Assembly: GCA_015661865.1 (NCBI GenBank)
Contig: DQVG01000017.1
Span: forward strand, 1 to 21,295
Direction of reading: 5' to 3'
From: Desulfurobacteriaceae bacterium
GTDB taxonomy: Bacteria > Aquificota > Aquificia > Desulfurobacteriales > DQVG01
Length of the DNA: 21,295 nucleotides
The notes beneath the pieces were generated by a model. It was not told the origin of the DNA. It did not search any database and was given only the letters and a program-made list of their open reading frames with translations. A program made the position numbers and the translations under genes. Below, one piece after another: positions 7,882-14,759 of the stretch; position 1 is the first letter of the stretch, and each line of letters opens with the position of its first letter.

Positions 7882-8643
7882 TTAATTTTTAGAATTTTTT
7901 AAATAAGATTTTTTTTCCGCTAGTTTTTTCATTAAGTAATCTATCCATTGATCAAATCCTTCTTTTGTTTCATTTGATATAGTAAAAATTTCTAAATTCG
8001 GATTTAAAGATAAAGCTTCTTCCTTAATTTTCTGAAGGTCAAAATCTTTAAAGTATGGAAGCAAATCTATTTTCGTAATAATAAACACATCGGCGGTTTT
8101 AAAGGCTTTTGGATACTTTGCAGGTTTGTCAGGACCTTCCGGAACGGAAGTTAAAACCACTCTCATATCTTCTCCCAAATAAAAAGAAGCTGGACAAACT
8201 AAATTTCCTACATTTTCTATAAATAAAAGATCTAAAGGATCTTCGGGATACAAGGGGTTTTTTGTTGGCCAGGAAAAATCTTTTATAAGTTTTTCTAAGG
8301 CTGAAAGTCCTTTATGTACTAATTCTGCTTCTAGATGACAAGCCCCGCCGGTTGTTAATTGAATAGCTGGAATACCTTTTGCTCTTATTCTTTCTGCATC
8401 TCTTTGGGTTTCAATATCTCCTTCTAAAACGGCAATTTTTAATTTATCTTTTAAAAGTTCAATAGTATTTTCAAGTAAAGTTGTTTTTCCTGCCCCAGGA
8501 GAGGATATTAAATTTACAGATAGGGCTTTTAATTTATTTATATGTTCTTTGTTATGATTTGCAAGTTTTAAATTTCCTTTAAATATACTTTCTAAAAGCT
8601 TTACCTCTTTTTTATTATCGTTACATCCACAGGTATCACACAT
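7882..8643 (-). CDS. hypB: Hydrogenase nickel-incorporation GTPase HypB
   Basis: HypB delivers nickel to [NiFe] hydrogenase precursors in a GTP-dependent step. The sequence shows an N-terminal CxxCGC high-affinity metal motif (C2, C5, C7), a P-loop SSPGAGKTT (47-55), EGDIETQRDAERI, the GTPase-domain metal ligands C102 and H103 in GGACHLEAE with C150 in NLVCPASF, and TKID as the guanine-specificity motif. At 253 residues it is full length for the family. A strong GGGAGG precedes the ATG by 8 bases. No other hyp gene or hydrogenase subunit is in the window, so its partners are encoded elsewhere. It lies 89 bases downstream of the NapH-like gene and may have its own promoter. Confidence 0.96.
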   Translation of the reverse strand: MCDTCGCNDNKKEVKLLESIFKGNLKLANHNKEHINKLKALSVNLISSPGAGKTTLLENTIELLKDKLKIAVLEGDIETQRDAERIRAKGIPAIQLTTGGACHLEAELVHKGLSALEKLIKDFSWPTKNPLYPEDPLDLLFIENVGNLVCPASFYLGEDMRVVLTSVPEGPDKPAKYPKAFKTADVFIITKIDLLPYFKDFDLQKIKEEALSLNPNLEIFTISNETKEGFDQWIDYLMKKLAEKKSYLKNSKN

Positions 8644-8732
8644 AAAAATCCTCCCTTATAAACAGCAGTAACTTATTTTATATTTATATTTTATAAAATT
8701 TATTCAAATAGTTTATCATAAAACCTAATTTT

Positions 8733-9428
8733 TCAATTTCTTTTTAAACTAAGTTTAGTTCTAGAGGAACTTATCATATCAAAAGCCCCTTTTAAAGGAC
8801 AAAAGTATCTACAAAAAGGTCTCATTATTATAAGGCTTAAGAAGATAAATAAGAAAAATACAAATGTTTTAAAATAAAACCAAAATCCCACGTAATCTCT
8901 TAAATAAGGAAAAATAGCTAAAAGTGGTAAACTACTTTCTAAAAAAGCTGGAGGACAAAGGATGCAAAATATATTTTTGTGAAAGAAAAAAGGAACTGCT
9001 AGAACTAAAATTATTAAAGATATATATTTTAGTTTTTTTAAAGGTTTATCCAATATAAGATAAATTTTTGAAAATATATCTCTTTTTCTTTTAGATGCTT
9101 TGTAAAAAGGAATCTTATAAATCAAGTCTTGAAAAAATCCAAAAGGGCAAATATATCCACAAAGAATATTTTTTTTATAGGAAGCTAGTATTGTTATACC
9201 AAGCACATAAAAAGGAAATTTTTTTAAGGAAACTAGATTAGATAAAGCTCCTATTGGGCAAGCAAAAACTGCAGCTGGACAAGACCAGCAATTTAAAATT
9301 GGAAATGGGAAAATTTTTAAACTTCCTGTATATAATCTTCCTGTAAAAAAATTGGCTATATATGGATTTAAAAGAAAAAATGATGTAGCTTGGATTAGAA
9401 CTTTATTTTTTTTTCTAAAAATTTTCAT
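8733..9428 (-). CDS. NapH/CcoG-like membrane 4Fe-4S protein lacking the C-terminal ferredoxin domain
   Basis: In this 231-residue membrane protein, hydrophobic helices alternate with cysteine motifs: NCWSCP (C47, C50) with C57 in CPIGAL, CGYICPFGF (C90, C94), FCILCPP (C155, C158) and CRYFCPLKG (C206, C210). Two CxxxCP and two CxxCP motifs in such a context are typical of the NapH/MauN/NosR-type quinol-side electron-transfer proteins. Those usually end in two ferredoxin-like 4Fe-4S motifs, which are absent here; the protein stops about 20 residues after the last CxxxCP. Function is therefore membrane electron transfer of unknown partner. GGGGA supports the ATG and overlaps the stop of the upstream kinase gene, so the two are translationally close. 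Confidence 0.85.
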   Translation of the reverse strand: MKIFRKKNKVLIQATSFFLLNPYIANFFTGRLYTGSLKIFPFPILNCWSCPAAVFACPIGALSNLVSLKKFPFYVLGITILASYKKNILCGYICPFGFFQDLIYKIPFYKASKRKRDIFSKIYLILDKPLKKLKYISLIILVLAVPFFFHKNIFCILCPPAFLESSLPLLAIFPYLRDYVGFWFYFKTFVFFLFIFLSLIIMRPFCRYFCPLKGAFDMISSSRTKLSLKRN

Positions 9429-9438
9429 AAAATTTCCC

Positions 9439-10146
9439 CTAAAAAAGCATTTTATAATTAAAGAAACTATTTAAATTATTAGCCTTTTTATATTTTTTCA
9501 AAAATAAAAGAATATCATCCTTTTTTAAATTTAAAATATCCATTAATTGTTTATCATTTAAAATATTTCCACCTATAAATTGAGTTAAATTTTTAGAGGT
9601 CTTTGTAAATTTTGCACTTTCAAAATCAATAAATTTAACTTTATCTTTATAAAGGTAAATATGTTTACCTTTTATAAGTTCTCCATGGAAAATGTTTAGT
9701 TTATCCAAAATATAACAAGCTTTTATTATATTTTTTAGGTATTTTAAAAATTTATCTTTTTTAATTAAATTTTTTTTTAAAAGATTTTTATAATCAAAAA
9801 ATGTAATACCTTTTATATAATCCATTAATATAAACTGATTATTTAAATCAAAATAATAAACTTTTGGAGCTAAATTATAATTTTCTAAAAATTTTAAAAT
9901 TTCATACTCTTTTTGTAAAGATTTAACAGTATCTTTCCTTTTAATTTTTAAAATAAATGAATTATTTTTTTTATCTTTTAATAATAAAACTACTCCTCTA
10001 TATCCTTTTTTAAAAAATGCTGGATGAATATAATAATTGTTACTCTTTATGAAGTCTAAAATAAACTCTATTTGAGAGGATGTTAAATATAAACTTAAAT
10101 GATTTTTTAATTTTTTTTCTAAAAATTTGTTATAAAAATATAACAC
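9439..10146 (-). CDS. Predicted serine/threonine kinase-fold protein (COG2112-like)
   Basis: This 235-residue protein has a kinase-fold order of motifs: a Gly-poor loop KGYRGVVLLL (47-56), the ATP-binding Lys at about 67 in ILKIKR, E80 in the following helix, then HGELIKGKHI (H154, E156, K161, H162) where protein kinases have HxD...N, and FIDFESAK (D174) in the DFG position, followed by SKNLTQF. From memory, the HxEL...KH and IDFESA variants with a following N-T are characteristic of the mainly archaeal predicted-kinase family COG2112, so I do not read them as decay. The start is GTG at 10146 with no convincing Shine-Dalgarno. It lies 17 bases downstream of the TPR-like gene and 10 bases upstream of the NapH-like gene, suggesting one three-gene unit. 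Activity and target are unknown. Confidence 0.75.
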   Translation of the reverse strand: MLYFYNKFLEKKLKNHLSLYLTSSQIEFILDFIKSNNYYIHPAFFKKGYRGVVLLLKDKKNNSFILKIKRKDTVKSLQKEYEILKFLENYNLAPKVYYFDLNNQFILMDYIKGITFFDYKNLLKKNLIKKDKFLKYLKNIIKACYILDKLNIFHGELIKGKHIYLYKDKVKFIDFESAKFTKTSKNLTQFIGGNILNDKQLMDILNLKKDDILLFLKKYKKANNLNSFFNYKMLF

Positions 10147-10163
10147 TTTTTAACTTAAAAATT

Positions 10164-10721
10164 TTATTTTAATGTAAGATTATATTCTAAAGCTAAAATT
10201 GAGGCTATTGCATGATATAAAGTAAAAGGAAAATTGTTTGATATTTGATTATAAAAATCAAAAGCTAAATTTTTATCTACAAATATGGCAGACTCAAAAC
10301 CATATAAAGTCATATCTGGAAAAATAAAATTTTCTAAAGAAATAGAAGTTGCTAAAGATAAGGCCTTAGTGTAATTTTTATTATCAATTAAGTGCCCGGT
10401 ATAAGTGTCTTTAGCGCAAAGTCCTAAATAAGATGGGTCATTGAGAAAATTTTTGATATCTTCTTTAGAAGTATATTTTGATAAAAGAAATTTGGCACGT
10501 TTATAAGCAAAACTATTTTTTGGAACTTGTTTTAAATAATTAAGTGCCTTTTTTATATCCTGTTTAAAAAAACCCTCAAATATACCTTTGTCTTCGTAAT
10601 AAGTATAACTTTCCTGTTTTTTAAATTTATACTCATTATAAAAAACTATGGCTGAAAAAATAAAACCTAGAAATACAGCAATTCCTAATATATATTTATA
10701 GTTTTCTAATTGTATTTTCAA
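10164..10721 (-). CDS. Membrane-anchored helical (possibly TPR-like) protein, function unknown
   Basis: The protein has 185 residues with one N-terminal hydrophobic segment (about 10-28) after a short charged N-terminus. The remaining 155 residues are predicted mostly helical and would lie outside the membrane, probably in the periplasm. Segments such as KKALNYLKQVPKNSFAYKRA and NYTKALSLATSI have the helix-pair spacing of tetratricopeptide-like repeats, but no clean repeat can be aligned, so this is a weak guess (compare YfgM-type anchored TPR proteins). Translation starts at a TTG, chosen because GAGGAG lies 9 bases upstream and no ATG is available nearby. It is the first gene of the minus-strand run and is divergent from moaCB. 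Confidence 0.65.
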   Translation of the reverse strand: MKIQLENYKYILGIAVFLGFIFSAIVFYNEYKFKKQESYTYYEDKGIFEGFFKQDIKKALNYLKQVPKNSFAYKRAKFLLSKYTSKEDIKNFLNDPSYLGLCAKDTYTGHLIDNKNYTKALSLATSISLENFIFPDMTLYGFESAIFVDKNLAFDFYNQISNNFPFTLYHAIASILALEYNLTLK

Positions 10722-10788
10722 GTTTTATACTCCTCAATTAAATTTATTTTAATTATTCAAAAATTAAAATTTATTATATCAAAGAAGT

Positions 10789-10818
10789 TTGAAAAAAATT
10801 TTTTTAACTCGGTATAAT
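10789..10818 (+). promoter_or_regulatory. Candidate sigma-70 promoter for moaCB-mobA
   Basis: TTGAAA at 10789-10794 and TATAAT at 10813-10818 are separated by 18 bases, upstream of the moaCB start at 10853. In such AT-rich DNA a near-consensus pair can arise by chance, but the position in the divergent gap fits. I see no GC-rich structure here that would suggest a molybdenum-cofactor riboswitch. Confidence 0.5.
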
Positions 10819-10852
10819 TAAGAATATAAAATTTCTTTTTCTGAGGTTAATT

Positions 10853-11776
10853 ATGAAAACAAAAGATATAAGTTTTAAATATGAAACAAAAAGAATTGCT
10901 GTTGCAGAAGGGAAAATTTTTCTTGGAAAAAAGCTAATAAAAAAAATTTTAGAAAATAAGATAGAAAAAGGAAATGTTTTAGAAGCCTCAAAGTTAGCCG
11001 GTATTATTGGAGCAAAAAAAACTAGTGACTTACTTCCTTTTTGTCATCCTATTCCCATAGACCATATAGAAGTAAATTTAGAAGTTTTAGAAGATTCCAT
11101 AATTGCAAGAGCTAAAGTTATTGGTATTTGGAGAACTGGTTATGAAATGGAAGCTTTAAATGCAGTTTCAGTAGCTCTTTTAAATATTTATGATATGTGT
11201 AAAACTTTTAAAGAGCCTATGTATATTGAATATATAAAGCTTATAGATAAAAAAGGTGGATATTCTGAATACAATACTAACCTAAAAGATTACACCTTTG
11301 CGGTTATTACCGTAAGTGACAGTTCTTATGAGGGTAAAAGGCAAGATTTATCTGGAAAATTAATTAAAAAATTTTTTGAAAATTTGGGATCTAAACTAGT
11401 ATTTTACACTATTGTTCCAGATACCAAAGAAAAAATAGAGAAAGCTCTTTTAGAAGCTAAAAAAAAGGGAGCTAATATTATTCTTACAACCGGAGGAACC
11501 GGACTTTCTTTTAAAGATATAACTCCGGAAGTAACTGAAAAGTTAATAAAAAAAGACATCCCAGGATTAGAAGAAGCTGTTAGGATATTTGGAACTCGTG
11601 ATACTTTATACTCTTTACTTTCCCGAGCTAAAATAGGTTTTATGGATAAACAGACTTTAGTTATAAATCTTCCGGGAAAACCAAAAGCTGTAAAAGAGAA
11701 TTTGGAAAAAATAATTTATGTTCTTGATCATGCTTTTAAAATGGCTCGTGGAGAGGGACATACAAGTGAAGAATAA
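10853..11776 (+). CDS. moaCB: MoaC-MoaB/MogA fusion protein for molybdenum cofactor synthesis
   Basis: Two enzymes are joined in 307 residues. Residues 1-138 are MoaC (cyclic pyranopterin monophosphate synthase): AVAEGKI, GAKKTSDLLPFCHPIPIDH (C64, H65), TGYEMEALNAVSVA (E98, E100) and IYDMCK (D114, K117) retain the residues known as catalytic in the family. Residues about 147-305 are a MoaB/MogA domain (molybdopterin adenylylation) with VITVSDSS, LTTGGTGLSFKDITPE (211-226), GLEEAVRIFG and VINLPGKPKAVKENLE. The linker is only about 8 residues. The MoaC N-terminus is shorter than many homologues (starting about 15 residues later) but keeps the core. A GAGG lies upstream of the ATG. mobA overlaps the 3' end, so late steps of cofactor assembly are co-expressed. 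Confidence 0.95.
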   Translation: MKTKDISFKYETKRIAVAEGKIFLGKKLIKKILENKIEKGNVLEASKLAGIIGAKKTSDLLPFCHPIPIDHIEVNLEVLEDSIIARAKVIGIWRTGYEMEALNAVSVALLNIYDMCKTFKEPMYIEYIKLIDKKGGYSEYNTNLKDYTFAVITVSDSSYEGKRQDLSGKLIKKFFENLGSKLVFYTIVPDTKEKIEKALLEAKKKGANIILTTGGTGLSFKDITPEVTEKLIKKDIPGLEEAVRIFGTRDTLYSLLSRAKIGFMDKQTLVINLPGKPKAVKENLEKIIYVLDHAFKMARGEGHTSEE

Positions 11777-12320
11777 TAATTTAAACATTTTCATTTTAGC
11801 TGGAGGAAAATCCTCAAGATTTGGGGAAAATAAAGCTTTTCAAAAAATATATAAAAAAACTTTTTTAGAATATTTAAAAAGTAAATTTGAAAAGTTTGGC
11901 AAAGTATATTTTTGTTTTAAGGTAAAAAGATATCCTAAAATTTTTAAAAATTCTTTTTTAGAAAAAGCTAAGGTGTACGCTCCTATTTTTGGAATATATG
12001 AAAGTTTAAAAAAAAGTGATGCGCGTTTAAACTTATTTTTAGCTGTAGATATGCCTTTGATATCTGAAAACTTAATAAAAAAACTTCTTTCTCAAAAAAG
12101 GAGTTCTTGCTTTTTAGTGGACGGAAAAATTCAACCTTTTCCTATTTTATTGGAAAAAACTTATTTTTTACATATAGAATATTTTCTTAAAAAGAATATT
12201 TATAAGTTGAAATATATATTTGAAAATCTTAATATTCAAAAGTTACCCTTAAAGGAGATCTACTATAATAATTACTTAAGGAATTTCAATTACAAAAAGG
12301 ATATTATTTTTCTATATTAA
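11766..12320 (+). CDS. mobA: Molybdenum cofactor guanylyltransferase
   Basis: MobA attaches GMP to molybdopterin to make the guanine dinucleotide cofactor. The nucleotidyltransferase signature ILAGGKSSRFGENKA is at residues 10-24, with the conserved Gly pair, Arg and Lys, and a Mg-binding Asp is at about 95 in AVDMPLI. At 184 residues it is about the family's size. The open frame extends upstream to 11718, but I chose GTG at 11766: GAGGG at 11753-11757 gives 8 bases of spacing, the signature then sits at the usual distance from the N-terminus, and the overlap with moaCB is only 11 bases. The C-terminal half is more divergent and Asn/Lys/Tyr-rich. Confidence 0.9.
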   Translation: MKNNNLNIFILAGGKSSRFGENKAFQKIYKKTFLEYLKSKFEKFGKVYFCFKVKRYPKIFKNSFLEKAKVYAPIFGIYESLKKSDARLNLFLAVDMPLISENLIKKLLSQKRSSCFLVDGKIQPFPILLEKTYFLHIEYFLKKNIYKLKYIFENLNIQKLPLKEIYYNNYLRNFNYKKDIIFLY

Positions 12321-12342
12321 TATTTATTTTTATAACTTTAAT

Positions 12343-12363
12343 AATCATTTTTAAATGATTTTA
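12343..12363 (+). terminator. Weak inverted repeat followed by T-run after mobA (possible terminator)
   Basis: AATCATTT (12343-12350) and AAATGATT (12353-12360) are perfectly complementary and are followed by TTTA. The stem is entirely weak pairs apart from one G-C, so it would be marginal in a thermophile. It lies between mobA and fliF and is the best terminator-like element in that gap. Confidence 0.25.
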
Positions 12364-12384
12364 GGCGTTATTTGGGGAATTTAA

Positions 12385-13968
12385 GTGGAAATAAAAAATA
12401 AAATAAAGGGTTATTTAGAGAAAATTAAACCTTATATCAATAGTAGAAATATTGCTTTTGGTATTGCTGGTATAGCCGCTGGTTTATTATTAGCTTTTCT
12501 TGTTTTCTCTTTTAATACCTCCCAAGAAAGCTCTAATTATGCAGTTTTATACACCAACTTATCTCCCCAGGATGCGGGTGCTATTTTAGAAAAACTACAA
12601 CAATGGAATATTCCTTATAAAGTAGTGGGAGATGGTTCTGTTATTTTAGTACCTCGAGATGTAGTTTATCAAGTTAGGCTTAAATTAGCTGCAGAACATC
12701 TTCCGGGAGGAAAAACAGTAGGTTTTGAAATTTTTGATAATCCTAAATTTGGTATGACGGAATTTGAACAAAATGTTAACTACTTAAGAGCTTTAGAAGG
12801 AGAACTTGCAAGGACTATAGAATCAATAGATGCTGTTAGATTTGCAAAAGTTCTAATAGCTATGCCAAAAGAAAGCATCTTTGTAAGAGAACAACCTAAG
12901 CCTACAGCTTCCGTTTTATTAAATTTAAAGCCTGGGACGGACCTTACTCCAGAGCAAATTAAAGCTATAATGTACTTAGTGGCTCATGCCGTTCCTAATT
13001 TATCTTGGGATAGAGTCACGGTTGCTGATAATCGAGGAAGACTTTTATCCGAACTTGTAAAGCAAGAAGCTCAAAAGTACTCTAAACAAGAGTTAGAAGT
13101 TAAATCAAAGTTAGAGTTAGAATTAGTAAATAAAGTTAAAAACTTACTTATTCAGGCATTTGGCCCAGGACATGTTCAGGTTGCTGCGAGTGTGGAAGTT
13201 GAAATAGGAAAAGAAAATATAACAGAAAGTTCAGTAAATCCAGATCAAACAGCTATAGTTTCCCAAAGGAAAATTCAAGAAAAAGAAGAATCTGTTAGAA
13301 AAACACCTTTAGCTTCTCCGGGAACGGATACTAACGTACCTCCTACTTCACTACCAAATTATGAAATTACTCAAAGTAAAAAATCAAAAAAGGATACAAC
13401 TACAAATTTTGATGTAAGTAAAGTTTTAAGAAAAGTTGAAAAGCCTATTTTTAAAATAAAAAGGCTAACTGTATCAGTGCTTATAGATAAAAAATTTATA
13501 AAAGATAAAAATCAAATAAAACTTATTCAAAAACTTGTGGAAGATGCAGTAGGATATAACCCTCAACGAGGAGATAAAGTAACTGTTGCTGCTATTCCAT
13601 TTGAATATCTTACTCAATTAAAACAAATGCTTGAAGCTCCTCCACCTAGCTTCTGGGAAAAATATAAATATGCAATCTTAAGTTTAATATTTGGAATTTT
13701 AATAGCGGGTATGATATTTGGATACTTTCTTTACAAACGTAAAAAATACATTGAAATGCTTGAAGCTGAAAAGAGAAAACTTGAAGAAGAAATTAAGAAA
13801 AAAGAAGAAGAAGAACTTGCAAAAGCTGAAGGAGCTTTGCCACCTGAGGAAATCCAATATAAAGAACTTACAGAACAGCTTATTGATTTAGCTAATGAAA
13901 GTCCTGAAGTTCTTGCTATGGTTATTAGAAAGTGGATGAAAGAAGATCTTACAACAGCCAAAAAATAA
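12385..13968 (+). CDS. fliF: Flagellar MS-ring protein FliF
   Basis: FliF forms the inner-membrane MS ring that carries the switch and houses the export gate. In 527 residues the order is: membrane helix at about 23-43, ring-building YscJ/FliF domain (YTNLSPQDAGAILEKL, LAAEHLPGG, FEQNVNYLRALEGELARTIESI, PKPTASVLLNLKPG, VTVADNRGRLLSE), a second domain with a Ser/Pro/Asn-rich loop at about 305-340, a second membrane helix at about 428-452, a Lys/Glu coiled coil, and a C-terminal segment ending LANESPEVLAMVIRKWMKED that matches the FliG-binding tail. GTG at 12385 is preceded by GGGGA with 6 bases of spacing. No flagellar gene follows; fliG is usually next, but here rsmI is. Confidence 0.96.
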   Translation: MEIKNKIKGYLEKIKPYINSRNIAFGIAGIAAGLLLAFLVFSFNTSQESSNYAVLYTNLSPQDAGAILEKLQQWNIPYKVVGDGSVILVPRDVVYQVRLKLAAEHLPGGKTVGFEIFDNPKFGMTEFEQNVNYLRALEGELARTIESIDAVRFAKVLIAMPKESIFVREQPKPTASVLLNLKPGTDLTPEQIKAIMYLVAHAVPNLSWDRVTVADNRGRLLSELVKQEAQKYSKQELEVKSKLELELVNKVKNLLIQAFGPGHVQVAASVEVEIGKENITESSVNPDQTAIVSQRKIQEKEESVRKTPLASPGTDTNVPPTSLPNYEITQSKKSKKDTTTNFDVSKVLRKVEKPIFKIKRLTVSVLIDKKFIKDKNQIKLIQKLVEDAVGYNPQRGDKVTVAAIPFEYLTQLKQMLEAPPPSFWEKYKYAILSLIFGILIAGMIFGYFLYKRKKYIEMLEAEKRKLEEEIKKKEEEELAKAEGALPPEEIQYKELTEQLIDLANESPEVLAMVIRKWMKEDLTTAKK

Positions 13969-14075
13969 AAAATATTTTTATTTACGTATGTATAATTCTA
14001 GGAAAAATTTCTATAATTTATCCATCTGTTCACTTTCTTTATTCTCCTTAAGAAAATTAGATTATGGAGATACTA

Positions 14076-14759
14076 ATGAAATTTTATTTAATTTCTACTC
14101 CAATAGGTAATATAGAAGATATATCATTAAGAGCTTTAAAGACTTTAGAAAATTTAGATATTTTATTATGTGAAGATACTCGTCAAACTAAAAAACTTTT
14201 AACGCTTTTAAATATAGAAAACGTACCTAAACTTTTAAGATGTGATGAGTATACTGAAGAAAAATTAAAGGAAAAAGTATTAAACTGGATAAAAGAAGGG
14301 AAAAAAGTAGGACTTGTTTCAGATGCAGGAACACCTTTAATTTCTGATCCAGGTTATCGGTTGGTATCTTTTTTAAAAGAAAATAAAGTAGAAATTATTC
14401 CAGTTCCAGGACCAAGCGCGTTTTTAGTTGCTTTATTAAAAAGTGCTTATCCTTGTGATAAATTTGCTTTTTTGGGATTTTTTCCAAGAAAATCTGGAAA
14501 ATTAAGGAGTTTGCTAGAAAAATACTTGCCTTTAAATATAACTCTTATATTTTATGAAAGCCCTTATAGAATTGAAAAAACTTTAAAACTTCTATCAGAA
14601 ATATTAAAAGATAGAAAAATAGGAATTGCTCGAGAGCTTACAAAACTTCACGAAGAATTTATAGAAGGTTCCCCTTTAGAACTTCTGGACTATTTAAAAA
14701 AAGAAAATAAATTAAAAGGTGAATTTGTAATTCTTATTCCAAAGGAAAAAGAAAAATGA
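14076..14759 (+). CDS. rsmI: 16S rRNA 2'-O-ribose C1402 methyltransferase
   Basis: RsmI methylates the ribose of C1402 in the decoding centre using S-adenosylmethionine. The tetrapyrrole-methylase-fold motifs are present: STPIGNIEDISLRAL (7-21), CEDTR (32-36), SDAGTPLISDPGYRLV (82-97) and PVPGPSA (109-115), with a C-terminal LEG-like segment HEEFIEGS. I start at ATG 14076 rather than 14064: GGAGA at 14066-14070 gives 5-base spacing and overlaps the earlier ATG, and family members begin just before the TPIGN motif. Length is 227 residues; some family members carry a longer C-terminus. The stop overlaps the mnmE ATG as ATGA, so two RNA-modification genes are coupled. Confidence 0.95.
   Translation: MKFYLISTPIGNIEDISLRALKTLENLDILLCEDTRQTKKLLTLLNIENVPKLLRCDEYTEEKLKEKVLNWIKEGKKVGLVSDAGTPLISDPGYRLVSFLKENKVEIIPVPGPSAFLVALLKSAYPCDKFAFLGFFPRKSGKLRSLLEKYLPLNITLIFYESPYRIEKTLKLLSEILKDRKIGIARELTKLHEEFIEGSPLELLDYLKKENKLKGEFVILIPKEKEK

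Noticed and set aside
10722..10852. Molybdenum-cofactor riboswitch before moaCB
   Set aside because: The region is nearly pure A/T without the GC-rich helices such an element would need, especially in a thermophile.
13731..13961. Minus-strand Ser-rich frame at the end of fliF
   Set aside because: It is the antisense of the Lys/Glu coiled coil, whose GAA/GAG codons read as TTC/CTC on the other strand.
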